Part shown: positions 16,824 through 25,848 of the stretch, piece after piece
Position numbering within the stretch: position 1 is the first letter of the stretch
Layout of the letters: each line of letters begins with the position of its first letter
Origin: Hylemonella gracilis str. Niagara R
Lineage (GTDB): Bacteria; Pseudomonadota; Gammaproteobacteria; Burkholderiales; Burkholderiaceae_C
Assembly (NCBI RefSeq): GCF_000600295.1
Contig: NZ_JEMG01000001.1
Coordinates: forward strand, 2,344,477-2,408,476
Reading direction: 5' to 3'
DNA length: 64,000 nt
The notes under the pieces: generated by a model
The model's database searches: none
Told to the model about the DNA's origin: nothing
The model's input: the letters and a program-made list of their open reading frames with translations, nothing else
Translations under genes and position numbers: made by a program

Positions 16824-17522
16824 ATGCCTTACGTCATCCCCGCCCCCGCGCCTGTCTCCGTGCCCGTCGTCGGCCGTGCCGAGCGCTTTGCGGTCAACCG
16901 CGTCTACTGCGTGGGCCGCAACTACGTGGCCCATGCCCAGGAAATGGGCTACACGGGCCGTGAACCGCCCTTCTTCTTCATCAAGCCGGCCGACAGCTGC
17001 CTGGTCGTGGAGCCGGGACAAACCGCGCAACTGCCCTACCCCAGCCTGACCCAGGATTTCCAGCACGAGATCGAACTCGTGGCCTGCATCGGCCAGGGCG
17101 GCATGAACATTCCCGCCGCCGAGGCCCGCCAGCACATCTGGGGCTATGCCGTGGGCCTGGACATGACACGCCGCGACCTGCAGGGCGAGCAGAAAAAACT
17201 GGGGCGCCCCTGGTGCATCGGCAAGACCTTCGAGGCGGCCTGCCCCATCGGGGCCATCACACCTGCGGCAACGGTGGCTGCCCAGATCGAAAGCGCCGAG
17301 ATCGCCCTAACGGTCAACGGCCAGCCCCGCCAGCACAGCGATGTCTCCAAGCTGATCTGGAACCTGGGCGAGATCATCGAGCACCTGAGCCGGGCTTGGC
17401 TGCTCAAGCCCGGTGACCTGATCTACACCGGAACCCCCGAAGGCGTGGCAGCGGTCCGGCCAGGCGACCTTCTGGAAGGCCACGTAGGCGGGCTCACACC
17501 CATCCGCCTGCAGGTGGTCTGA
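16824..17522 (+). CDS. Fumarylacetoacetate hydrolase family protein (fumarylpyruvate hydrolase-like)
   Basis: 232 residues. The motif VYCVGRNYVAHAQEMG near the start and the metal-ligand region DFQHEIELVACIG, then SKLIWNLGEIIEHLSR and the ending GDLIYTGTPEGVAAVRPGD, are characteristic of the FAH superfamily. Size and the N-terminal pattern fit the fumarylpyruvate hydrolase of gentisate pathways (NagK-like), which cleaves fumarylpyruvate to fumarate and pyruvate. No gentisate dioxygenase is in the window, so the substrate is uncertain. It lies 13 bases downstream of the ABM-domain gene. Confidence 0.85.
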   Translation: MPYVIPAPAPVSVPVVGRAERFAVNRVYCVGRNYVAHAQEMGYTGREPPFFFIKPADSCLVVEPGQTAQLPYPSLTQDFQHEIELVACIGQGGMNIPAAEARQHIWGYAVGLDMTRRDLQGEQKKLGRPWCIGKTFEAACPIGAITPAATVAAQIESAEIALTVNGQPRQHSDVSKLIWNLGEIIEHLSRAWLLKPGDLIYTGTPEGVAAVRPGDLLEGHVGGLTPIRLQVV

Positions 17523-17604
17523 GCTCCCCTGCCGGTTGCGACGCCACCCCGACACCTAGGCCAGCGAGGCTGCACCTAGGTCTACCCCGGCTCTCGGCAG
17601 CGGT

Positions 17605-18300
17605 TCAGGGCTGGTAAGGACGCACCAGGCGCACGACCAGCGCAGTGCCGCGCGAGACATCTCCGCGCGACGCCCCGTTGCCCAAGTGCACGGCCCAGCC
17701 CATGCGGGCGGACAGGCGCTCTTCCTGGTTGGTGCTGCCGCTGGCGATGTTGCCGTAGTTGTAGGGATTGGTCTGCGCGACGTTGATGCTGGCGTTGCCG
17801 CTCCAGGTCCAGCTGCGCGGATCGGAGGGGAACAAGGTGATGCTGGCGGCGTCTTCCTTCAGGCGGCGCAGTTCATGGATGCGCGGCAATCGCCAAGCCA
17901 CGCCATCGGCCTTGGCCCTTGCCGCGGCGAGTGCCTGCGCGGTGGTGTAGGTCATCAGGCGCGCTTCACCGACGCAGTTGTGGCCGTTCCAGGTCATGCC
18001 CTCCACGCAGCGCAGCCAGGCCAGCTTGTTCTGGGTGTCAAGCACGTAAGCACCGTCGGCGCTGAGCATCAAGGCCGGTCCGGCTTGCGCCCCTGGGCCC
18101 TCGGATTGGGTCTCCGCCTGGCCGTTAGACGTCTTGCCTTGCGTCGGTGTCGACGCGTCGACTGAGGTCGGCGGTATGCGCTCAGGTACCGCCTGGGCCC
18201 GAGGCTGGACGGACACCCCTCCGATCCAGAGACTCAAGAACAGGCCAAACAGCAGATGCCGGCTGCGCTGCGGCCATCCTGGATTGACGATTCTGTTCAT
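17605..18300 (-). CDS. Exported DUF1566 (Lcl C-terminal domain) protein
   Basis: 231 residues from the ATG at 18300, which follows GGAG; a GTG three codons upstream is less likely. A signal peptide (RHLLFGLFLSLWIGGVSVQPRAQA) is followed by a Gln/Thr/Ser-rich linker and a DUF1566 domain from about 80 to the end. That domain shows WLRCVEGMTW, WRLPRIHEL, SWTWSGNASI and VRLVRPYQ. DUF1566 domains occur in surface or periplasmic proteins of mostly unknown role, some binding collagen or glycan. It is 65 bases downstream of the isochorismatase-like gene on the same strand and could be cotranscribed. Confidence 0.75.
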   Translation of the reverse strand: MNRIVNPGWPQRSRHLLFGLFLSLWIGGVSVQPRAQAVPERIPPTSVDASTPTQGKTSNGQAETQSEGPGAQAGPALMLSADGAYVLDTQNKLAWLRCVEGMTWNGHNCVGEARLMTYTTAQALAAARAKADGVAWRLPRIHELRRLKEDAASITLFPSDPRSWTWSGNASINVAQTNPYNYGNIASGSTNQEERLSARMGWAVHLGNGASRGDVSRGTALVVRLVRPYQP

Positions 18301-18365
18301 GCAGGGCACTCCTCTGTCGGGCGATTGTTCGCCACGCGGCAGTCACACCGCCGTATTGTCTCGCT

Positions 18366-19013
18366 TCATACCAGCGTTTCCTTGACGATGCGCAAGGTTT
18401 CCGCGAAGGCTGGATGCTCGGCCGTGCGCAGCCATTCAAAGGCCACCATCTCGGTCGTCACCAGTTCCGCGCCGGCGCCGGCCAGGCGATCGAAAGCCGC
18501 GTCGCGGTTGCGTTCGGTGCGAGAGGCACATGCGTCGCTCACGACCCAGACGTCGAACTCTTCCTCCAGCAACGCCAGTGCCGTCTGCAACAGACAGACA
18601 TGGGTTTCGCAGCCCGCCAGCACCAGGGTGCCGCGCTCCGGTGCGGAATCGGGTTTCTTCTGCAAGTGTTTGGGCAGGCTGCGCGCATTGCCGCCTTGGG
18701 GCTGTTGCGCCCTTGCGGGCGGACGCAGCAGCTCGCCCAGGCCGTCGGCCACGGCGCTGAAACTCATCTTGGGGAAGACCTTGCCGCCGCCAGCCTGTTG
18801 GGCCTGGACCACCAGCGCCTGCAGGTCGGCGTCCGTGGTTCCGAGTCCCTGGGGATTTTCCTCAGTCAGCCAAACCGGTACCTTGAAGAGGCGCGCCATC
18901 CGGGCGAGACGCCGGGCGTTGGCCAGGGCCAGGGCGCCTTCGTGCAAGGCGGGCAGCAGTTTGGTCTGGTAGTCAATCAGCAGGAGCTGGGAATCGTCGT
19001 GTTCGAGCAGCAT
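18366..19013 (-). CDS. Isochorismatase-family cysteine hydrolase
   Basis: 215 residues. The catalytic triad positions are visible: D14 in LLLIDYQTK, K82 in VFPKMSFSA and C140 in GCETHVCLLQTA, as in YcaC-like members. The family includes nicotinamidases, isochorismatases and hydrolases of unknown substrate. A hydrophilic insertion at about 95-128 (RPPARAQQPQGG and so on) is longer than usual and may be a loop or a lineage feature. It lies 25 bases downstream of the AcuI-like reductase gene, most probably in one operon. Confidence 0.85.
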   Translation of the reverse strand: MLLEHDDSQLLLIDYQTKLLPALHEGALALANARRLARMARLFKVPVWLTEENPQGLGTTDADLQALVVQAQQAGGGKVFPKMSFSAVADGLGELLRPPARAQQPQGGNARSLPKHLQKKPDSAPERGTLVLAGCETHVCLLQTALALLEEEFDVWVVSDACASRTERNRDAAFDRLAGAGAELVTTEMVAFEWLRTAEHPAFAETLRIVKETLV

Positions 19014-19038
19014 GTTGTGTCTGTTCCTGAAAATTTTC

Positions 19039-20040
19039 TTAATCCGCGATTTTGACGACGATGCGCCCGCGCACCTGACCAGCCATCAACTGCTGGGCTT
19101 TTTCCAGCGCCGCCGACAGCGGCACTTCCTCGGTCATGCGTTCGAGCATGACTGGGTCCAGGTCGCGCGCCAGCCGGTCCCAGGCCCGCTGGCGCCGCGG
19201 CAACGGCGCCATCACCGAATCGATACCGACCAGCGTCACTCCGCGCAGAATGAAGGGGGCAACCGTGCCCGGCAGGTCCATGCCCTGCGCCAGGCCGCAG
19301 GCGGTGACGACACCGCCATAACGCGTTTGGGCCAGGGCATTGACCAGGGTGTGCGAGCCGACGGCGTCCACCACGGCGGCCCAGCGCTCCTTCTGCAAGG
19401 GTTTGCCGGGCGCGGCGAGTTCGGCGCGGTCGATGATGGCGCTCGCACCCAGGGCCTTGAGGTAATCCGCTTGCGCCGCCTTGCCAGTTGCCGCGGTGAC
19501 GCGGTAACCCAGCCGACTCAGCAGGGCGACGGCCACGCTGCCCACGCCACCGGTGGCGCCCGTCACCAGCACCTCGCCGCTTGCGGGTGTCGCGCCATGC
19601 TGCTCCAAGGCCAGAACGCACAGCATGGCGGTGTAGCCTGCCGTGCCGATGGCCATGGCCTGACGGGGCGAGAAGGCCAGTGGCAGACGCACGAGCCCGG
19701 CGCCTTTCAGACGCGTTTTCTCGGCCAGGCAGCCCCACTGGGTCTCGCCGACACCCCAGCCGTTGTGGACGACCACATCACCGACGCGCCAATCCGGGTG
19801 GCGCGATTCAAGCACCATGCCCGCACCGTCAATGCCCGGCACCATGGGCCATGCGCGCACCACGGGGGCTTTGTTCGTGAGCGCCAGACCGTCCTTGTAG
19901 TTGAGCGTGGAGTACTGCACGGCCACGGTCACGTCGCCCTCGTTCAGAGGCGGCAGGTCCGCGTCTTCAAGGGTTGCCAGGCGAGCGCTGAAGCCTTGCG
20001 GCTGGCCGTTGGCCTGCTCCAACAAAAAAGCCCGGAACAT
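19039..20040 (-). CDS. acuI: Acrylyl-CoA reductase-like MDR oxidoreductase (AcuI/YhdH family)
   Basis: 333 residues of zinc-independent medium-chain reductase. Family features are DVTVAVQYSTLNYKDGLALT near the N-terminus, PMVPGIDGAGMV, the NADPH-binding VTGATGGVGSVAVALLSRLGY and the C-terminal IVVKI. AcuI/YhdH reduces acrylyl-CoA to propionyl-CoA with NADPH, a detoxification step in DMSP and 3-hydroxypropionate metabolism. GAGGAG precedes the ATG at 20040. It heads a probable two- or three-gene operon with the isochorismatase-like gene. Confidence 0.88.
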   Translation of the reverse strand: MFRAFLLEQANGQPQGFSARLATLEDADLPPLNEGDVTVAVQYSTLNYKDGLALTNKAPVVRAWPMVPGIDGAGMVLESRHPDWRVGDVVVHNGWGVGETQWGCLAEKTRLKGAGLVRLPLAFSPRQAMAIGTAGYTAMLCVLALEQHGATPASGEVLVTGATGGVGSVAVALLSRLGYRVTAATGKAAQADYLKALGASAIIDRAELAAPGKPLQKERWAAVVDAVGSHTLVNALAQTRYGGVVTACGLAQGMDLPGTVAPFILRGVTLVGIDSVMAPLPRRQRAWDRLARDLDPVMLERMTEEVPLSAALEKAQQLMAGQVRGRIVVKIAD

Positions 20041-20107
20041 GTTCTTTTCTCCTCATAAAAAAGCCTTGGAATGCGGCAGGATCGGTTCAACACCCTATGC
20101 TAACCGG

Positions 20108-20662
20108 ATGCCTGCGCGCACCATGCCCACGACTTCCCCCAGCCCGTCGCTGACTCTCAGCGGCTTCGTGCTGACCCTGGCCACCGTTGGCCTGCTGCAG
20201 GCCTGCGCCGGCCCGGGCAGTTCGGCGCGTTCATCCTATGAGGACCATCGTTACACCCATGCCGATGACGGTGCCGAGGACCGCCGCGCCGAAATCGTGG
20301 TGGCTGCGATGGGCGCGCTGGGCACGCCCTACCGCTACGGGGGCGGCAGCTACGACGCTGGTTTCGATTGCAGCGGTTTCGTGCGCGCGGTGTACCAGCA
20401 GACCTGGGGACTGACGCTGCCGCGCCAGTCAGCGCAGCAGGCCCGGGCCACGCGCGCCATCACCCGGCGCGACCTGCAACCCGGGGACCTGGTCTTCTTC
20501 AACACCGTGGGGCAAGCCTACAGTCACGTCGGCATCTACGTGGGCGACGATCGTTTCATCCACTCCCCCAAGGCCGGCGCCAGTGTGCGCATCGAGAACA
20601 TGCGCGTGCGCTACTGGGATGATCGCTTCAACGCTGCGCGGCGCGTGAGCCCGCCGAGCTAA
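20108..20662 (+). CDS. NlpC/P60-family lipoprotein, peptidoglycan endopeptidase
   Basis: 184 residues from the ATG at 20108 (a second ATG at 20123 is possible). A lipoprotein signal ends in the lipobox LLQAC, with C33 as the lipidated residue. The NlpC/P60 domain spans about 62-180, with catalytic C88 in FDCSGFV, H140 in AYSHVGIY and a third polar residue H152 in FIHSPKAG. It cleaves gamma-D-glutamyl-diaminopimelate bonds of peptidoglycan from the outer membrane, similar to E. coli Spr/NlpC. It is divergent from acuI, and the Shine-Dalgarno is weak. Confidence 0.88.
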   Translation: MPARTMPTTSPSPSLTLSGFVLTLATVGLLQACAGPGSSARSSYEDHRYTHADDGAEDRRAEIVVAAMGALGTPYRYGGGSYDAGFDCSGFVRAVYQQTWGLTLPRQSAQQARATRAITRRDLQPGDLVFFNTVGQAYSHVGIYVGDDRFIHSPKAGASVRIENMRVRYWDDRFNAARRVSPPS

Positions 20663-20782
20663 CGCCTCTGCGGCGCCCCTGGGCTGCGGCCCCGCTCACG
20701 GGGATATGCTCACGGCCTCCAGCACACCCGCCACAGTGGCTGTCTGCGCGCCATTCTTTTTTCTTTCAAACCGAGCTTTGCC

Positions 20783-21829
20783 GTGTTTCGACTCTCCATC
20801 CGCAACTTTTTTCTCGCGTCCCTGCTGGCTTCTTGCGCCCTGCTGCCAGCGCGCGCTCAATTGCTCAATTTCCTGCAGCCGGCCGACCCAAGCTACCTGA
20901 ACGCCGAGCCCCTGAGCATCACCCTGGAAGGCTGGTCCTACCCCTATCCCGTGACCATGCTGCAGCTCGCGCTGGAAGGCGAGACCGTGCGCATGGCCTA
21001 CATGGACGTGCGTCCCAAGAACCCGAACGGTCAAACCCTGCTGCTGCTGCACGACCAGTATTTCAGCAGTGACTACTGGGCACAGACGCTGCGCACCCTC
21101 AGCGACTACGGCTACCGCCTCGTCGTGCCGGACCAGGTCGGTTTCGGTCGCTCCTCCAAGCCGGAGATGCAATACCGCTTTGGCCTGCAGGCCCAGGCCA
21201 CGTTGCGCCTGCTGGACCACCTGCAGATTCCGCAAGTGGCCGTCATCGGCCACGGCATGGGCGGCATGCTGGCCGTGCATTTCGCCCGTCGCTATTCCGA
21301 GCGTGTGAGCGCCCTGGTCCTGGAAAATCCGATGGGGCTGGAGGACTACGCCACACTGCCCCCGGTCAGCACGGAGCCCATGGCGCGACAGAACATGCTG
21401 CTCACGCCGGCCCACTACCGGCGGGAACTCAAGGCCCAATTCGCCACTTGGCGCCCCCCCTTCGAGCGCTACGTGGAGCAATTCGCACGCTTGCAGCTGA
21501 GCAGCGAATACCCGCGCCACGCGCAGGTGGCGGCACGCACGCAGCAGATGATCCTGGAAGGCCCCATCCTGAACGAGATGCCGCGCCTGCTCGCGCCCAC
21601 CCTGCTCATCATCGGACTGAAAGACCGCACGGTGCCGGGCCAGCGCTACTACCCTGCCGATGTGATCAAGGGCTACGGCGACTTCTCCAAGCTCGGCAAG
21701 GACGCGCAGGCCCGCATCCCCGGCGCGCAGCTGCGCGAGCTACCCGACGTGGGACACACGCCGCACCTGGAAGACCCCGAGTACTTCATCGCCCTGCTGA
21801 CGGATTTCCTGTACGGCAAGAAGCCCTGA
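20783..21829 (+). CDS. Exported alpha/beta-hydrolase-fold protein lacking the catalytic serine
   Basis: 348 residues from a GTG start, with a signal peptide ending around LLPARA-Q. The fold is a classical alpha/beta hydrolase: strand-loop LLLLHDQYFSSDYW, VVPDQVGFGRSSKP, the nucleophile elbow VIGHGMGGMLA, acid loop GLKDRTVPG (D281) and GHTPHLEDPE (H325). The elbow should read G-x-S-x-G, but residue 158 is Gly (codon GGC), and the oxyanion loop has HD (90-91) instead of HG. Acid and histidine remain. As written it should not act by the serine mechanism; a binding or other role is likely. The adjoining genes do not explain it. Confidence 0.75.
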   Translation: MFRLSIRNFFLASLLASCALLPARAQLLNFLQPADPSYLNAEPLSITLEGWSYPYPVTMLQLALEGETVRMAYMDVRPKNPNGQTLLLLHDQYFSSDYWAQTLRTLSDYGYRLVVPDQVGFGRSSKPEMQYRFGLQAQATLRLLDHLQIPQVAVIGHGMGGMLAVHFARRYSERVSALVLENPMGLEDYATLPPVSTEPMARQNMLLTPAHYRRELKAQFATWRPPFERYVEQFARLQLSSEYPRHAQVAARTQQMILEGPILNEMPRLLAPTLLIIGLKDRTVPGQRYYPADVIKGYGDFSKLGKDAQARIPGAQLRELPDVGHTPHLEDPEYFIALLTDFLYGKKP

Positions 21830-21856
21830 GTGTCCGGGTTTTCCAGCGGGCAGCGT

Positions 21857-24250
21857 TCACCAGCGGTACATTGAGGTCATCACGACCCGTCGCTGAGTGC
21901 CGTAGTAGCAGCTGCCGTAACCACAATTGGCTATGTATTCCTTGTCAGTCAGGTTGCTGGCATTCAAGGCCAGGCTCCATCGATCCATGTCGTACCCGAC
22001 CATCGCGTCGATGAGCGTGTAGCCTGGAACCTGCGTCGCGGCGCTTTCGTTGATGCCGCGAGTCGGACCGACATAACGCATCCCGAAGCCGGCCTTGAGA
22101 CCAGCTTCGAACCTGTAATCGCCCCAAAGCGAAAAACGGTGTGTGGCAACTGCCGTGGCCTGCTTTCCGACTTCGGCAGGGTTCTCACTCTGGGTGACGT
22201 CGGCCTTCGGCGTGTAGGCATAGGCCGTGGTCAGGTTGAAGCCAGCGTATGGGGTCACCAAGGCTTCGAGCTCGAGACCACGCACGACGATTTCCCCCGT
22301 CTGCTTGGGCTGATTGGTCGATGGATCGGTGGTGACGTAGTCCTGGCGGCGCAAATCAAAAATCGCGGCGCTGTACATGGCCTTGTGGTTGACAGGCTGG
22401 TAACGAATACCTGCTTCGATCTGACGCCCGGTTTCCGGATCAAAGGCATCCCCCGTGTCCGGATTGATGGTCGTGTTCGGGACGAAGGAGGTGGCGTAAC
22501 TTGCATACGGCGCCCAGCCACTCGGATGCAGGTAAACCAGGCCTGCGCGAGTGCTGAACTTGCGGTCAACCTGGGACGAACGGGTATCGTTCAGATGGTC
22601 AGCCAACTCGATCGTGGCGCGGTCGTGACGCCCTGCCACCGTGGCCACCCAGTTCCCCCACTTCACCTGGTCCTGCAGATAGAAACCCGCCTGTATCAGC
22701 CTGGTCCGCTGGTCCATGTCCGGCGCGCCGAGCGTCACGAGACCATCATGCACGGGGTTGTAGAGATCGATGTTGTCCACCGTGCCGCTGAAATAGCTGG
22801 TCTGGTCAAAACGACCGTTTTGGTAATCGAAACCAGCCAACAGGGTATGTCGCAGCTCGCCCGTGTCGAATTCCAACTGTGCCTGGTTGTCGATCGTGAA
22901 CAGGTCCGATTTTTCCCGACTCGCGTAAACGCTACGCGTCATTTCACGGTAGTTGATGGGATCGCTGACATCCGCGTTGTAGGTGACGAAGCTGCCCAAG
23001 GATACCTGTCGATAGTCCATGTCCAGGCGCGCGTATCGCAGGTTCTGGCGCAAGGTCATGCGATCGCTGGGCTTGTGTTCCAGCAGATACCCGAGTGACC
23101 ACTGGTCTTGATTCAGTCGATTGAAATCGGGTTCGCTCAGGTAGGTGTCGGTCGGCAGTTTTGTCCCCGCCGGCGTCCTCACCAGGGAACCCTGCTCCGG
23201 CAAGCTGCGCACATAGGTGCCGGCCCGGCTGCGCAAGATCTGGGACAGGAGCGTGAGCGAGGTCTGGGCCGACGGCTTGAGCGTCAGCGAGGGCGCCAGA
23301 TAGAACCTGTCATCAGGCATGCCCCCCTCCGGCATCTCCGCGTCGCGCGCCAACCCCACCACGCGGTACAGCACCGAGCCATCCTCATTGAGCGGGCCGG
23401 TGAAGTCTCCCGCGAGTTGCTTGCGCGCATGGCTACCGGCTTGCACCTGGATTTCATTGCGCCTTTCATCCAGCGGCTGCTTGCTGACCACGTTGACCAA
23501 GCCGCCTGGGCCATTCTGGCCGTAGAGCACGGAGGATGGGCCACGCAGAATTTCAATGCGTTCGAGCCCGTAGTTCTCGGTCTGCCAGATGGCCCAATTG
23601 CCGGTGTTGCGCAGTTGCAGGCCATCCTGATAGAAGCCAGGCGCATAGGCATCGAAGCCGCGGATGACCATCCAGTCGTAGCGTGAGTCGGTACCGTAGG
23701 GGGCGATCTCAACGCCCGGAGTGAAGGCCAGCACATCCTTGACCGTGGACGCACCCATGGCTTCGATGCGATCCGCCGTGATCACGGACACCGACTGCGG
23801 CGTTTCGATCAGAGGCACGCCCGTCTTGGTACCCGTGGCGCTTTGAGGCGCCACATACGCCACGCCGCCCTCGGTGGCTGAGACACGGACTTCGGGCAGA
23901 GAACGCGGCCTGCTCGGCGGCGCCTGGCGCAGTTGATAGCTTCCGTTGGCGCCGGGCACGGCTTCCAGACCACTGCCTTCGAGCAGTTTGCTCAGCGCGG
24001 CGTCGGGTGTGTAACTGCCCTCCAGCATCGGCGCCTGCTTGCCGGAAAGCAGGCTGCTGTCGGCGCCGATCAGCAGACCGGTTTTGGCGGCCAACTCGGT
24101 CAGGGCCCTGTCCAGCGATTGGGCAGGGAGGTGCAGTTGGAAGACGGCCTGCCCGGTGCTTGACGACTGAGACCAAGTTGGCGCGGCGAGGCCCAAACAC
24201 AAGGCCAGGCAGGCAAGCCAAAACGGGGGACGGCGGAATGCAGGGCGCAC
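21857..24250 (-). CDS. TonB-dependent siderophore receptor with STN signalling domain
   Basis: 797 residues from a GTG at 24250 that follows GAGGAG by 6 bases; translation from farther upstream lacks a signal. Order: signal peptide 1-27, STN domain about 36-108, plug about 150-265 (ETPQSVSVITADRIEAMGA, YGQNGPGGLVNVVSKQP), then a beta-barrel ending in an aromatic residue (MYRW). The late NCGYGSCYYGTQR pair of cysteines is typical of ferrichrome/ferrioxamine-type receptors. It imports an Fe(III)-siderophore across the outer membrane with TonB energy and signals through the STN domain to the adjacent FecR-like protein. Ligand unknown. Confidence 0.92.
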   Translation of the reverse strand: MRPAFRRPPFWLACLALCLGLAAPTWSQSSSTGQAVFQLHLPAQSLDRALTELAAKTGLLIGADSSLLSGKQAPMLEGSYTPDAALSKLLEGSGLEAVPGANGSYQLRQAPPSRPRSLPEVRVSATEGGVAYVAPQSATGTKTGVPLIETPQSVSVITADRIEAMGASTVKDVLAFTPGVEIAPYGTDSRYDWMVIRGFDAYAPGFYQDGLQLRNTGNWAIWQTENYGLERIEILRGPSSVLYGQNGPGGLVNVVSKQPLDERRNEIQVQAGSHARKQLAGDFTGPLNEDGSVLYRVVGLARDAEMPEGGMPDDRFYLAPSLTLKPSAQTSLTLLSQILRSRAGTYVRSLPEQGSLVRTPAGTKLPTDTYLSEPDFNRLNQDQWSLGYLLEHKPSDRMTLRQNLRYARLDMDYRQVSLGSFVTYNADVSDPINYREMTRSVYASREKSDLFTIDNQAQLEFDTGELRHTLLAGFDYQNGRFDQTSYFSGTVDNIDLYNPVHDGLVTLGAPDMDQRTRLIQAGFYLQDQVKWGNWVATVAGRHDRATIELADHLNDTRSSQVDRKFSTRAGLVYLHPSGWAPYASYATSFVPNTTINPDTGDAFDPETGRQIEAGIRYQPVNHKAMYSAAIFDLRRQDYVTTDPSTNQPKQTGEIVVRGLELEALVTPYAGFNLTTAYAYTPKADVTQSENPAEVGKQATAVATHRFSLWGDYRFEAGLKAGFGMRYVGPTRGINESAATQVPGYTLIDAMVGYDMDRWSLALNASNLTDKEYIANCGYGSCYYGTQRRVVMTSMYRW

Positions 24251-24265
24251 AAAAAACTCCTCAAA

Positions 24266-24310
24266 GTTGGTGAAAACGGCTGTCTCACCAACAATGACCG
24301 GTGACACCGG
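24266..24310 (-). repeat. Two inverted repeats in the fecR-receptor gap
   Basis: GTTGGTGA (24266-24273) pairs with TCACCAAC (24285-24292) across an 11-base loop, and CCGGTG-A-CACCGG (24298-24310) is a perfect palindrome. They lie directly upstream of the receptor GTG and its GAGGAG. The first could form an mRNA hairpin near the ribosome-binding site; either could be an operator. There is no poly-T, so this is not a simple terminator. Confidence 0.5.
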
Positions 24311-24340
24311 CATTCGGGCAGTCCCCAACGGGAAAAATTT

Positions 24341-25273
24341 TTACGGCGCTTCCACCCACACCATATAGGGGGTGAGCTTGCTGATCTTGAGCTGCAGGTT
24401 CTGGGCAACGATGCGCAAGGCGGCGTCGGTGTCGTCCAGCGGCAGCACCCCAGTGAACCGCAGTGACTGGAGCTTTTCATCGCCCTGTATCGTCAGGACA
24501 CCAGGCCGATAGCGAGCCAGCTCCGCGATGACCTGCTTCAGCGGCGCCTCATTGAAGACCAGGCGTGCGTTCGTCCAGGCCAATGCCGCCGTCGTCGGGA
24601 CGGAGGTTTTCGGGCCGAGCGCGCGATCGGTGTACTGGACACCTTCACCCGCCTGCAACACGATGGACTGGTTCGGACGCTGACGACTGGCCACTGCGAC
24701 CCTGGACTCCAAGACCTCGACGCGCGTGTCCGCGTCGCGTTGATCGACGATGTAGCGCGTGCCCAGCGCATGCGCCGTCCCGTCACGACCCGTGATCACG
24801 AAGGCGCGACCAGCCTCGTCCTTGGCGACTTCGGCCAAGACCCTGCCAGCATGCAGGCGAATTACCCTGCCGTGCGCGTCGATGCGCACATCCAGCGCCG
24901 TGGCGCTGTCCAGCGTCAGAACGCTGCCATCGGCCAATGTCAGACGTCGCACTTCGCCCCGGGCCGTGCGCTGCTCGGCCAGCCAACGGTCGGTCGGTAG
25001 CCATGCCCATGTCACGCATGTCAGGATCGCGATGGCCAACACGGCCGATGCCTTCTTGCCGCGTGGCGGCGGCGCATCCACCGAGCTCCACATGCGCTGC
25101 ATCTGCTGGAATACCTGCTCATGCCGCGCATCTTCGCCACGCCATGCATGGCAAGCCTCCAAGTGGGCGGCGCGCTCCTGCTCGCTGCCAGCCCCTTCGA
25201 TCTGGACGATCCATTCCGCGGCGCGGCTGCGGATGGTCGCCAACGGATCGGAAGACAACGCGGTTTCAGTCAT
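24341..25273 (-). CDS. FecR-family transmembrane anti-sigma/sigma regulator
   Basis: 310 residues. The cytoplasmic N-terminal domain (about 15-66: RAAEWIVQIEGAGS, EDARHEQVFQQMQRMW) binds the ECF sigma factor. A single helix lies at about 76-92. The periplasmic FecR domain (RRLTLADGSVLTLDSATALD, GEGVQYTDR) is followed by a C-terminal STN-like part (PLKQVIAELARYRPG, FTGVLPLDDTDAALRIVAQ). It receives the signal from the receptor's STN domain and activates or releases the sigma factor. Its start overlaps the sigma gene by 8 bases, and the receptor gene follows it. Confidence 0.92.
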   Translation of the reverse strand: MTETALSSDPLATIRSRAAEWIVQIEGAGSEQERAAHLEACHAWRGEDARHEQVFQQMQRMWSSVDAPPPRGKKASAVLAIAILTCVTWAWLPTDRWLAEQRTARGEVRRLTLADGSVLTLDSATALDVRIDAHGRVIRLHAGRVLAEVAKDEAGRAFVITGRDGTAHALGTRYIVDQRDADTRVEVLESRVAVASRQRPNQSIVLQAGEGVQYTDRALGPKTSVPTTAALAWTNARLVFNEAPLKQVIAELARYRPGVLTIQGDEKLQSLRFTGVLPLDDTDAALRIVAQNLQLKISKLTPYMVWVEAP

Positions 25274-25787
25274 GGGCGTTCATCGCGTGGAGACGCGCAT
25301 GGCAATGGACCAGCACCTTGGCCAGGTACTGTTTGACGCTGCTTTCGGAAACGTCCAGCTTGGCGGCGATCTCCGCGTACGACATGCCGTCGACGCGCGC
25401 CATCAAGAAAGCGCGACGCGGCTTCTCGTCCAGCTCTCGCACCAGCAGCAGCAAGGTCTGGCTCAGCAACTGGCGTGTCGACGCGATCTCCTCGGGACTG
25501 CGCATGCAATTGTCCTCGGCGAGGATCGCCATCGTGCGCAAGGTCTCCTCCTCGAGCTTGCGCCGATGGAACTGGTTGATGAGCAAGTGGTTCGCCGTCA
25601 CCAACAGATAGGCGCGTGGCTCGCGCAGAACGGGCAGTTGCGGAAGGGCCAGCAGCTTGACGAAAGTGTCCTGCACGATGTCAGCCGCCTGATGCAGACA
25701 TCCCACTTTCTTGCGCAGCCAACCCTGTAGCCAGCCGCGATGGCTGCTGTACAGCTCGGCGATGAGATCAACAGGGCTTGCAGACAC
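25266..25787 (-). CDS. FecI-like ECF sigma factor
   Basis: 173 residues from a GTG at 25787. Region 2 (LYSSHRGWLQGWLRKKVG, ADIVQDTFVKLLALP, REPRAYLLVTANHLLINQFHRR) and region 4 (LDEKPRRAFLMARVDGMSYAEIAAKL, SSVKQYLAKVL) are complete. It directs RNA polymerase to iron-starvation promoters, presumably that of the receptor. It is the first gene of sigma-fecR-receptor. A strong Fur box lies 62-76 bases upstream, so the system is switched on by iron limitation and then by the cognate siderophore. Confidence 0.93.
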   Translation of the reverse strand: MSASPVDLIAELYSSHRGWLQGWLRKKVGCLHQAADIVQDTFVKLLALPQLPVLREPRAYLLVTANHLLINQFHRRKLEEETLRTMAILAEDNCMRSPEEIASTRQLLSQTLLLLVRELDEKPRRAFLMARVDGMSYAEIAAKLDVSESSVKQYLAKVLVHCHARLHAMNAHD

Positions 25788-25848
25788 GATGCGCGCTTCA
25801 GATCACGGCGGCTGACGGGTATGGGAGCCCGCAGCACACCATGTTAAT

